DNA from: RUG11867 sp964553435
GTDB lineage: Bacteria; Bacillota_I; Bacilli_A; RF39; UBA660
Direction: 5' to 3'
DNA length: 19,781 nt
NCBI GenBank assembly: GCA_964553435.1
Contig: CAZKKM010000022.1
Location: forward strand, 1 to 19,781
Shown here piece after piece: positions 4,607 to 11,622 of this stretch. Position 1 is the stretch's first letter, and every line of letters begins with the position of its first letter. Made by a program: the position numbers and the translations under genes. The notes under the pieces were generated by a model, which saw nothing but the letters and a program-made list of their open reading frames with translations, searched no databases and was not told the origin of the DNA.

Positions 4607-6169
4607 ATGAATAAAGCATTCGACAAAGTGATAAAATCGCACATTGGTTTGGCAATACTATCGTTTTTTGCCGTAGTATTGATGGCCGGAGGAGTGAGCT
4701 ATTCGCTATTTCAAATAGACAAAAAGAATACGACCAATCAGACAGTCGCAGTGGGAACTCTCAGTGGTGAACTCACGAGCATCACAGGAGCCATCGTCGT
4801 AAACGATCTCTATCCACAATCAGCAAGCGAGATCACCGCGGACGGCAAGAAGTACAGTTTCACTATATCGAATACGGGAACATACGACTTGAATTACGAA
4901 ATATACTTGAAAGACGCGACCGATGCCTTGCTTGCCAACACGACCGAATACTCTAGTTACAAGCGAATCTCAACGAGCCATTACCAATACATCAACTACA
5001 AACTCGACGGAGGAAATGCCTACAACCTGATTACCAATCAAAATGGCGACAAATTCGTCGTTCTAAGAGGTACCCTCAAAGCCGGTGCAAGCGAAGACCA
5101 TTACTTGCAGTTCTTCCTAGACAACAAAGATACGACTACCACGGGAGCACCTAACGACATATCTGGCTCTGTTCTTTCGCTAGACATATACTTCGATGCC
5201 GGAGTAACTGAAATTGAACCTACCTCAGCAGAAGTCTTAATTGCCAAAGCAAACGATGCAAGTGTGACAAACTATTCCGACGGCAATCAACAGGAAATGT
5301 TTACCTTTGATCATCCAGAAGCAACCCAAACGACAGGATGGTCTGAAAAAGAGCGAAGAGATTATCGGTATATAGGTAATGAACCAAATAATTATATCGA
5401 TTTCAACGACGAAACATGGAGAATAATAGGAGTGTTCACAGTTGAGACTGAAAGCGGAGAAAAAGAGCAACTGATGAAAATCATCCGCGAAGAGTTTATA
5501 GAAGATCAGATTTGGAATTATAACAATGAAGCTGTAAATGAATGGAGTACAGCAAGCCTAAAAACATTGTTAAATGAAGATTACTATAATCAAACGGGAA
5601 GTTATACGAGCACTTCTACAATCAAAGGGTTAAGCTCTAAAGCACGGTCTCAAATCGCGAACGTGAAATGGTACATAGGTGGTTCAAAGTCAGATTCAGG
5701 ATTAGGAGGCCCAGATTACTATGCTTTTGAAAGAGGAATAAAAACATGTGCTACAGAAAGTACATATTGTAGCGAAGGAAGAAGTACAAATATAATAGCA
5801 AAAGTAGGATTAATGTATCCAAGTGATTATGTGTATACCTATGCTAATGGAGTAGACAATACATGTTATACAATGGGATCTAATTGTATTAATGGAACAC
5901 CAGCAAACGGATGGTTACTTAACAATGAAAATCAATGGGTTATATCTCCGTATGCTGGCGATGCGAAGATTGTATTCTATGTGAGCTCGTTCGGCAATGT
6001 GGAAGCCACGTTCAAAGTGGACCCGTTCGGTACTGTGATCAGCAACAGCGACAACACAATCGATATCAATACAATACGTCCAACAGCTTATCTTTCATCT
6101 GATGTCGCCATCGTAGACGGAAATGGAAGCTCAGGGAATCATTACAAACTGGGAGAGAAAACTAATTAA
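4607..6169 (+). CDS. Secreted surface protein, TasA/camelysin-like head and DUF6273/lectin-like tail, copy 1 (520 aa)
   Basis: The ATG at 4607 starts MNKAFDKVIKSHIG; the in-frame TTG at 4553 would overlap the promoter. Residues 13-36 are one hydrophobic segment ending in VSYSLFQ, then NTTNQTVAVGTLSG. This resembles the SipW-cognate signal of TasA/camelysin proteins ('GTxAYF..NTF.AGTL'). Residues 50-200 include NDLYPQSASE and 'YSFTISNTGTYDLNYEIYL', the conserved TasA-like beta module. After a divergent linker (about 200-230), a second domain begins at DHPEATQTTGWSE. It contains ETWRIIGVF, LMYPSDY, NGWLLNN, WVISPYA and IRPTAYLSS, the pattern of DUF6273/lectin-like domains. Four Cys (381, 388, 420, 427) could form disulfides. 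Composition shifts near 5215 and 5950 suggest a mosaic origin. It should be exported; an adhesive or matrix role is inferred. Confidence 0.75.
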   Translation: MNKAFDKVIKSHIGLAILSFFAVVLMAGGVSYSLFQIDKKNTTNQTVAVGTLSGELTSITGAIVVNDLYPQSASEITADGKKYSFTISNTGTYDLNYEIYLKDATDALLANTTEYSSYKRISTSHYQYINYKLDGGNAYNLITNQNGDKFVVLRGTLKAGASEDHYLQFFLDNKDTTTTGAPNDISGSVLSLDIYFDAGVTEIEPTSAEVLIAKANDASVTNYSDGNQQEMFTFDHPEATQTTGWSEKERRDYRYIGNEPNNYIDFNDETWRIIGVFTVETESGEKEQLMKIIREEFIEDQIWNYNNEAVNEWSTASLKTLLNEDYYNQTGSYTSTSTIKGLSSKARSQIANVKWYIGGSKSDSGLGGPDYYAFERGIKTCATESTYCSEGRSTNIIAKVGLMYPSDYVYTYANGVDNTCYTMGSNCINGTPANGWLLNNENQWVISPYAGDAKIVFYVSSFGNVEATFKVDPFGTVISNSDNTIDINTIRPTAYLSSDVAIVDGNGSSGNHYKLGEKTN

Positions 6170-6228
6170 AAGTAATCTCATATATATCTTAATGCGTACA
6201 ACCTGAAGTCAGAGGTTGATCTATAATA

Positions 6229-6263
6229 ATTCGGTTGAAAACAACCGGATTATTTTATATAAT
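6229..6263 (+). promoter_or_regulatory. Composite terminator hairpin plus promoter, copy 2
   Basis: AATTCGGTT pairs with AACCGGATT (ending at 6249) with one T-G wobble, at a different stem position from copy 1. The -35 TTGAAA (6235-6240), 17-base spacer and TATAAT (6258-6263) are unchanged. It probably ends transcription of copy 1 and starts that of copy 2. Confidence 0.75.
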
Positions 6264-6288
6264 TGATACAATAGAGAAGAGTGAAAAC

Positions 6289-7809
6289 ATGAATAAAGCA
6301 TTCGATAAAGTTATAAAATCGCACATCGGTTTGGCAATACTCTCGTTTTTTGCCGTAGTATTGATGGCCGGAGGAGTGAGCTATTCGCTATTTCAAATAG
6401 ACAAAAAGAATACGACCAATCAGACAGTCGCAGTGGGAACTCTCAGTGGTGAACTCACGAGCATCACAGGAGCCATCGTCGTAAACGATCTCTATCCACA
6501 ATCAGCAAGCGAGATCACCGCGGACGGCAAGAAGTACAGTTTCACTATATCGAATACGGGAACATACGACTTGAATTACGAAATATACTTGAAAGACGCG
6601 ACCGATGCCTTGCTTGCCAACACGACCGAATACTCTAGTTACAAGCGAATCTCAACGAGCCATTACCAATACATCAACTACAAACTCGACGGAGGAAATG
6701 CCTACAACCTGATTACCAATCAAAATGGCGACAAATTCGTCGTTCTAAGAGGTACCCTCAAAGCCGGTGCAAGCGAAGACCATAACTTGCAGTTCTTCCT
6801 AGACAACAAAGATACGACTACCACAGGAGCACCTAACGACATATCAGGCTCAGTTCTTTCGCTAGATATCTATTTTGATGCGGGAGTCAAAGATACAGAA
6901 GAAAAAACATTGATAACTTTGGATAATGGGTTAAAATCAAATGATCCTAGCATAACAGATTACAATTCTGGAAATAAAGGAGAAATGTTTGCTTTTGATC
7001 ATCCAGAAGCAACTCAAACGACAGGATGGTCCGAAGAAGAACGAAGAGATTATAGATATATAGGGTCTAATCCAAATAACTATATCGACTTCAACGACGA
7101 GACATGGAGAATAATAGGGGTATTCACAGTCGAGACAGAAAGCGGAAGTAAAGAACAATTAATCAAAATCATTCGCGACGAATACATAGAAGACCTTGAA
7201 TGGGATTTAAACCATAACAACGAATGGAGTACAGCAAGCCTAAAGACGTTGCTAAATGAAGATTACTATAATCAAACAGGAAGTTATACGAGTACGTCTA
7301 CAGTTAAGGGACTGAATTCGACAGCACGAAATCAAATAGTCAATGTCAAATGGTACCTGGGAGCTTCAAACGAGAAGAATAACTATAATAATCACGGAGG
7401 TCCACATTTCTATTCTTTCGAAAGAGGCATAACAACTTGCGTTACAGCAGGAAATTGTAGTGAAGAAACAAGAACAACAAGTGTAATGCAAAAAGTAGGA
7501 TTAATGTATCCAAGTGATTATGTATATACATATGCCAATGGAGTAGACAATACATGCTTTTCAGATGCATATAATTGTCATACAGGTGCTCCGACAAACG
7601 GATGGTTATTTAATAATTCTACAGAGCAATGGCTCCTGTCCCCAGATGCAAGCGATGTATACTTTGTATTATTCATCGACTCAGAAGGTTATCTGGCTAA
7701 CACCAATGCGACCTTCCTCACTGCTATTCGCCCTACAGTCTTTCTGTCCTCAGAGACTGCGATAGTTGACGGAGATGGAAGCTCAGGGAACCACTACAAA
7801 CTGGGATAG
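6289..7809 (+). CDS. Secreted surface protein, tandem paralog copy 2 (506 aa)
   Basis: Same architecture as copy 1: signal segment at 13-36, TasA-like module to about residue 200, then the DHPEATQTTGWSE domain with ETWRIIGVF, LMYPSDY, NGWLFNN, WLLSPDA, IRPTVFLSS and a shared end VDGDGSSGNHYKLG. The first 200 residues differ from copy 1 by one residue (Tyr to Asn in EDHxLQF); the linker and distal tail are strongly diverged. Two Cys pairs are kept, although the residues between them differ (TCVTAGNC, TCFSDAYNC). The distal variable segment is about 20 residues shorter than in copy 1. The gene stops at TAG 7807-7809 where copy 1 has GAG, so it lacks the last four residues. It is followed by its own terminator. 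Function inferred only from topology and domain likeness. Confidence 0.75.
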   Translation: MNKAFDKVIKSHIGLAILSFFAVVLMAGGVSYSLFQIDKKNTTNQTVAVGTLSGELTSITGAIVVNDLYPQSASEITADGKKYSFTISNTGTYDLNYEIYLKDATDALLANTTEYSSYKRISTSHYQYINYKLDGGNAYNLITNQNGDKFVVLRGTLKAGASEDHNLQFFLDNKDTTTTGAPNDISGSVLSLDIYFDAGVKDTEEKTLITLDNGLKSNDPSITDYNSGNKGEMFAFDHPEATQTTGWSEEERRDYRYIGSNPNNYIDFNDETWRIIGVFTVETESGSKEQLIKIIRDEYIEDLEWDLNHNNEWSTASLKTLLNEDYYNQTGSYTSTSTVKGLNSTARNQIVNVKWYLGASNEKNNYNNHGGPHFYSFERGITTCVTAGNCSEETRTTSVMQKVGLMYPSDYVYTYANGVDNTCFSDAYNCHTGAPTNGWLFNNSTEQWLLSPDASDVYFVLFIDSEGYLANTNATFLTAIRPTVFLSSETAIVDGDGSSGNHYKLG

Positions 7810-7839
7810 AAAACTAATTAAAAATAATCTCTAATAATC

Positions 7840-7875
7840 AAGAAGATAAAGCAATCCTTTACTTCTTTTCTTTTT
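7840..7875 (+). terminator. Intrinsic terminator after copy 2
   Basis: AAGAAG(A)TAAAG (7840-7851) pairs with CTTTACTTCTT (7857-7867) with one bulged A and a 5-base loop, followed by TTCTTTTT (to 7875). Confidence 0.75.
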
Positions 7876-7953
7876 AAAAAAATGCCACAATCTAATTATA
7901 AACGTCTATTTTGCATTTTATTGTTTAAAATTGTATTTAAATCATCAAAACAA

Positions 7954-7983
7954 TTGATTTTATTCTTATTATATGTATATAAT
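7954..7983 (+). promoter_or_regulatory. Promoter of the rloAB-like operon
   Basis: TTGATT (7954-7959), an 18-base spacer and TATAAT (7978-7983), 24 bases before the ATG at 8008. Confidence 0.7.
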
Positions 7984-8007
7984 ACTCATAGGAAAGGGGA
8001 TTCATCT

Positions 8008-9204
8008 ATGATTTTAGAATTTACTATAGAAAACTTTTTATCTTTCAAAAATAAGACGACTTTCAGCATGCTCGGTGATGCTGATAATACTCATGAAACC
8101 AATTATGTAACTTGGAAAGATAAAAAGATTTTGAAAAGTGTCGCCATCTATGGAGCGAATGCTTCGGGAAAGACGAATTTCTTTGATGCCCTCGCGACAC
8201 TTCCTCTATTGGTGAAAAAATCCAATACGTTGAATGTCGGCGATAAACTACCCATCATCCCCTTCATGTTCGATGCCAAATCGAAAAAAGAACCGAGCTT
8301 TTTTGAAATAAGAATGTTGATAGACAATATCAAATACGTATACGGGTTAAAAATAAGCGAAGATAGAGTATATGAAGAATATTTGTATTTCTACGCAAGC
8401 AATCGTCCAACAAAAATATTCGACCGAACGAATACCGATGAATACACATTTTCTCAAAAAGAAGAAAAGACTCTACAGGAAATTGCCCAAAAGAACACTG
8501 AAAACAAATTATTTTTAGCCACCGCTACTGCATGGAATTATGAAAAAACACAACCTGTCTATGAATTTTTAACATCACTGACCGCGGTCAACGATATCGC
8601 TTCTTTGAAAGATCGCTCGCTGATGCTTTACAATGAATTCGAAAACATATTGAAAAAACCAGCCTTGGAAATATTGAAAGAAGCAGATTTCAACATAGAA
8701 GACTATAAGATACTGGAAACATCTATTCCTTTTGGTAGAACAAAAGATACGAGCATGCTCAAAAAGAATTACCAAGTGTTTTTTACACATAAGAATTGTG
8801 AAGATTCGATCGACTTCGATTTAGAATCGGAAGGAACCAAAATCATGTTTTTGCTTCTACCTTTTATCATTGGAGCCCTCGCTAAACAGAGCACTATAAT
8901 AATAGATGAACTGGATAAGAGCCTTCATCCATTTTTGGTACAGTACATCGTCGAGATATTCAATTCACCTCTCAACGAATGTAATTCCCAATTGATATTC
9001 AATACACACGACACCAACCTTTTAGATTTACAACTGCTCAGAAGAGACCAAATTTGGTTTACAGAAAAAGACGACGAAACAGGGAAAAGTGACTTATATC
9101 CTCTCAGTGACTTCTCGGTGAGAAAAGTAGAAAACATCGAAAAAGGATACTTACTCGGACGATATGGAGCTATACCTTTTATAAGGAGCGATTTGAAACT
9201 GTAA
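8008..9204 (+). CDS. RloA/AbiLi-like AAA ATPase (398 aa)
   Basis: The ATG at 8008 has a strong ribosome site (GGAAAGGGGA, 7991-8000) at 7 bases. The long in-frame extension to 7882 contains the promoter and is not coding. The start MILEFTIENFLSF is the usual opening of AAA_15/AAA_21 (RloA) ATPases of the SMC/Rad50-like class. Walker A is GANASGKT (49-56), the ABC-type signature is LESEGTK (272-278), Walker B is IIIDELD (297-303), and the H-loop is NTHD (His334). All catalytic residues are present. It is paired with an RloB-type gene overlapping by one base, which is the AbiL/RloAB arrangement known in phage defence and restriction-linked loci. The ATPase presumably controls the partner's activity; the trigger and target are unknown. 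It could also be a different ATPase-TOPRIM pair of the same superfamily. Confidence 0.88.
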   Translation: MILEFTIENFLSFKNKTTFSMLGDADNTHETNYVTWKDKKILKSVAIYGANASGKTNFFDALATLPLLVKKSNTLNVGDKLPIIPFMFDAKSKKEPSFFEIRMLIDNIKYVYGLKISEDRVYEEYLYFYASNRPTKIFDRTNTDEYTFSQKEEKTLQEIAQKNTENKLFLATATAWNYEKTQPVYEFLTSLTAVNDIASLKDRSLMLYNEFENILKKPALEILKEADFNIEDYKILETSIPFGRTKDTSMLKKNYQVFFTHKNCEDSIDFDLESEGTKIMFLLLPFIIGALAKQSTIIIDELDKSLHPFLVQYIVEIFNSPLNECNSQLIFNTHDTNLLDLQLLRRDQIWFTEKDDETGKSDLYPLSDFSVRKVENIEKGYLLGRYGAIPFIRSDLKL

Positions 9205-9830
9205 TGAGAATTATCACACCTGATAGAAAACATCAAAAACGAATTCCTAAAGTCAATATTCTGATTGCAGGAGAAGGTAAAACCGAAAGAATTTATTTTG
9301 ATCATTTCGATGATGGAAAGAAAGGTTATACAATCAAATTTGCTCGAGGAAACGATACAGATCCTATGAGCCTCGTCAAAAATTTGAATAACACAGTAAA
9401 GAGATTGGGCTTAGATTTAAAAGACGGAGACAAAGCATTCTGCGTTTTCGATACAGATGACTGTAAAGATAAAGAAAAGATATTGCTTGAAGCGATAACC
9501 TTTGCTAAAAAAAACAAAATCGATATCATCTTTTCGACACCATCCATAGAATTGTGGTTTTTGCTCCATTACACATATACCACCGCTGCCATGACGAACA
9601 AAGAATTGTTGACCAAGTTGAAAAAATATATTCCCAAATACGAAAAAACTCTCGATGTTTACGATATAGTAAATGATAAGTTGGATACAGCCATCAAAAA
9701 TTCTAAAAAATTGGCAGAATTTCAAAGAAAAAATGGAAAATTCGAGAAATTCTCGAATGCAAATCCTTACACAGATATATACAAAATCGTCGAGTACCTC
9801 GAAGAAAAAAGAGATTATCACAAACGGTAA
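9204..9830 (+). CDS. RloB/AbiLii-like TOPRIM-type protein (208 aa)
   Basis: The start ATG overlaps the rloA-like TAA by one base (TAATGA), so translation is probably coupled. Family hallmarks are IAGEGKTE (Glu24, TOPRIM-like), VFDTDD (acidic metal site, 82-86) and STPSIELWFLLHY (the conserved 'S.P.fElWlllH' segment of RloB). This is a likely metal-dependent nuclease or nucleotidyl-transfer fold, acting as effector with the upstream ATPase (inference from family). The length is typical. Its C-terminus is Lys-rich, and the stop lies inside the terminator stem shared with the convergent trpS. AT-rich codons suggest horizontal transfer. Confidence 0.85.
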   Translation: MRIITPDRKHQKRIPKVNILIAGEGKTERIYFDHFDDGKKGYTIKFARGNDTDPMSLVKNLNNTVKRLGLDLKDGDKAFCVFDTDDCKDKEKILLEAITFAKKNKIDIIFSTPSIELWFLLHYTYTTAAMTNKELLTKLKKYIPKYEKTLDVYDIVNDKLDTAIKNSKKLAEFQRKNGKFEKFSNANPYTDIYKIVEYLEEKRDYHKR

Positions 9831-9838
9831 TCTCTTTT
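9807..9838. terminator. Bidirectional terminator between rloB-like gene and trpS
   Basis: AAAAGAGATTA (9807-9817) pairs with TAATCTCTTTT (9828-9838), a perfect 11-bp stem with a 10-base loop. On the minus strand it is followed by a T-run (A-tract 9805-9810 on plus), making it stronger for trpS. The rloB-like stop is within the right arm. Confidence 0.8.
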
Positions 9839-10826
9839 AGTATCTTCCGACACCGACCTTTTTGAACACTTCGCGCACTTTTTCGCAGGCGATCGCACGC
9901 ACCTTTTCGTTGGATTCATCTAAAACTTTGTCGATCAATCCGCTCTTTACGATCTCGTTGTACTTGGCTTGTAACTCGGTCAAGAACGTTGCGACTACTT
10001 CGGCCACTTCGCGTTTGAATGTTCCGTAATTACAGTCTGCAAACTTCTGAACAGCCTCGTCGATGCTCACTCCCTTTAAAGAAGAGTAAATCACCAACAA
10101 ATTCGAAATGCCCGGTTTGTTTTCTTTGTCGTAATATATTTTGTTATCAGAATCTGTAACAGCAGACATGATTTTTTTCTTAGCCTGTTCGATATCCTCT
10201 AAAAGCATGATGCAGCCTTTCCCGCTCTCATCCGATTTGCTCATCTTTTTAGTTGGATTTTGCAAATCGTATATCTTAGCTCCAGCTTCCGGAGTGACGG
10301 GTTCAGGAACTTTAAATGTCTCTCCGTAGCGGTTGTTGAATCTTTCAGCTATATTTCTCGCCAGTTCCACATGCTGTTTTTGATCGATTCCTACCGGGAC
10401 GACATCCGCATCGTAAATGAGTATATCCGCGGCCATCAAATCGGGATAGGTGAACAATCCGACCGAAATGGCCTCGTTACCCTTGTTTTTTGACTTATCC
10501 TTGAACTGAGTCATTCTCGACATTTCGCCCATATAACTGTTACATTCTAAGACCCATGAAAGATTCGCATGATACATGTTCTCCGACTGGATGAACAAGG
10601 TCGTTTTCTCGGGATCTAAACCACAAGCCAAATAGATGCCCACCAACTCTCTAATTCTATTTCTCAAAGTAGTCGGGTCATTATAGATCGTCAAAGCATG
10701 CAAGTCGGCTACGAAGACGAATGATTCATATTCACTTTGCATATCGACGAATTGTCGTATCGCACCGATGTAATTTCCCAATGTGAATTCTCCCGTGGGC
10801 TTGACACCCGATAATAATCTTTTCAT
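9837..10826 (-). CDS. trpS: Tryptophanyl-tRNA synthetase
   Basis: It charges tRNA-Trp with tryptophan and ATP in the cytoplasm. The 329 residues show the class I synthetase motifs: the HIGH-equivalent TLGN (15-18) in PTGEFTLGNYIGA, VPVGIDQKQHVELARNIAERF at 143-163, and KMSKS at 194-198. T15 replaces the first His of HIGH, as in many bacterial TrpS (for example TIGN). The length is normal (about 330). The minus-strand start at 10826 is preceded by GGAAGTG about 8 bases upstream. The leader is short, with no room for a T-box, so T-box control of this gene is unlikely. It converges on the rloAB-like operon. Confidence 0.97.
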   Translation of the reverse strand: MKRLLSGVKPTGEFTLGNYIGAIRQFVDMQSEYESFVFVADLHALTIYNDPTTLRNRIRELVGIYLACGLDPEKTTLFIQSENMYHANLSWVLECNSYMGEMSRMTQFKDKSKNKGNEAISVGLFTYPDLMAADILIYDADVVPVGIDQKQHVELARNIAERFNNRYGETFKVPEPVTPEAGAKIYDLQNPTKKMSKSDESGKGCIMLLEDIEQAKKKIMSAVTDSDNKIYYDKENKPGISNLLVIYSSLKGVSIDEAVQKFADCNYGTFKREVAEVVATFLTELQAKYNEIVKSGLIDKVLDESNEKVRAIACEKVREVFKKVGVGRY

Positions 10827-10847
10827 TTGTCATCACTTCCAGCATAT

Positions 10848-10876
10848 ATTGTACTACAAACCCCGAACAATGTCTA
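10848..10876 (-). promoter_or_regulatory. trpS promoter
   Basis: On the minus strand, TAGACA (plus 10871-10876), a 17-base spacer and TACAAT (plus 10848-10853). The transcript would begin about 15 bases before the start codon. Confidence 0.6.
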
Positions 10877-10949
10877 TGACTTGCGATTCCTACTCGAATT
10901 TGGTATAGTAGAGCGACTTGCCCTTCGGTAGTTTACTTCATCGAATGAA

Positions 10950-10955
10950 TATAAT
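10950..10955 (+). promoter_or_regulatory. Candidate -10 box for the lipoprotein gene
   Basis: A perfect TATAAT lies 45 bases before the start codon at 11000. No good -35 is seen at normal spacing, so the call rests on one box. Confidence 0.4.
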
Positions 10956-10979
10956 CATTAAAACCGAACCATAATACAT

Positions 10980-11003
10980 ATGAAAGAGTTGATTGACTTA
11001 TGA
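10980..11003 (+). other. Possible 7-codon upstream ORF overlapping the lipoprotein start (ATGA)
   Basis: ATG at 10980 encodes MKELIDL and stops at TGA 11001-11003, which overlaps the lipoprotein ATG at 11000 in the ATGA arrangement. The lipoprotein gene itself has only a weak ribosome site, so coupling is possible. No clear ribosome site precedes the uORF. Confidence 0.3.
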
Positions 11004-11551
11004 AAAAACACTTAAAACTGTTGCCTATGTTTTTAAGTATCTTCTTGTTGACAGGTTGCTTCGGCAACTTCACTCCTAGTGAACGCGTCGAAGATATGTT
11101 CGATCGCTATATAAAAAATGACGAAAGCATCATGCGCGAACTATCCGAATACATGGGCGAACAGGAACTTTCTGACGAACAAAAAAAGAAATATAGTCAG
11201 GTGATAAAAGACGAATATGCCAGCATCAAATATACCGTCAAAGACGAAAAAATCGACGGAGATGAAGCCCGTGTCGAAGTGGCGATCGAAGTCAAAGACC
11301 TCTATAAAGCTAGCAAAAAAGCAGGTGACTATCTCGCCGAACATGCACCCGAGTTTTATACGAATGGCATCTACGACAAAGACAAATTCATCGACTACAA
11401 ACTCGATGTGATGGATAAATCTAAAGACACAATTCAATACACCATCTATGTCAATCTGATAAAAAAAGACGGAATCTGGACGATAGAACAAATAGACAAC
11501 GAATCTTTGGAAAAGATACACGGCATCTACGACTATGAAACCGATAGATGA
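11000..11551 (+). CDS. Lipoprotein of unknown function (183 aa)
   Basis: An exported, membrane-anchored lipoprotein. MKKHLKLLPMFLSIF is followed by the lipobox LLTGC, with the lipidated Cys at position 20. The mature part is acidic and Lys-rich. It begins with a helical stretch (SERVEDMFDRYIKND) followed by alternating strands ending KKDGIWTIEQIDNES, a pattern seen in NTF2-like DUF4878/DUF5105-type lipoproteins (family call tentative). The ATG at 11000 is the only start that keeps the full signal peptide. It lies divergent from trpS and is followed by a new promoter, so it is probably monocistronic. Role unknown; NTF2-like lipoproteins may bind a small ligand or partner at the cell surface. 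Confidence 0.8.
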   Translation: MKKHLKLLPMFLSIFLLTGCFGNFTPSERVEDMFDRYIKNDESIMRELSEYMGEQELSDEQKKKYSQVIKDEYASIKYTVKDEKIDGDEARVEVAIEVKDLYKASKKAGDYLAEHAPEFYTNGIYDKDKFIDYKLDVMDKSKDTIQYTIYVNLIKKDGIWTIEQIDNESLEKIHGIYDYETDR

Positions 11552-11573
11552 GTGTCAAATCTATTTAAAATTT

Positions 11574-11602
11574 TTGCTTAAAACGTCTACACATGCTATA
11601 CT
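11574..11602 (+). promoter_or_regulatory. Promoter with extended -10
   Basis: TTGCTT (11574-11579), a 17-base spacer and TATACT (11597-11602) preceded by TGc. It overlaps the in-frame ATG at 11593, which therefore cannot be the start of the next gene. Confidence 0.75.
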
Positions 11603-11622
11603 TGAAACATGAGGTAAGACAT

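Larger units (their letters stand above)
4546..7832 (+). repeat. Tandem duplication of a ~1.6-kb unit
   Basis: The unit (hairpin-promoter, gene and the first bases of 3' flank) occurs at about 4546-6180 and 6229-7832, in the same orientation. 4661-5101 and 6343-6783 are identical over 441 bases by direct comparison. Scattered differences occur on both sides (4 in the preceding 40 bases) and strong divergence after about 5190/6880. Shared sequence resumes in the middle of the second domain and again at the 3' end, where both copies carry AAAACTAATTAAAA. Confidence 0.9.

Noticed and set aside
4546..7832. Diversity-generating retroelement target in the surface proteins
   Set aside because: Differences between the copies are not confined to adenines, and no reverse transcriptase or template repeat was seen in the window. 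It is kept only as something to check in the genome.
7882..8007. N-terminal extension of the RloA-like ORF
   Set aside because: It contains the promoter and ribosome site. The family start MILEFTIENF begins at 8008.
10827..10920. T-box or trp-type attenuator upstream of trpS
   Set aside because: The mapped minus-strand promoter leaves only a leader of about 15-20 bases. No specifier stem or T-box sequence was seen.
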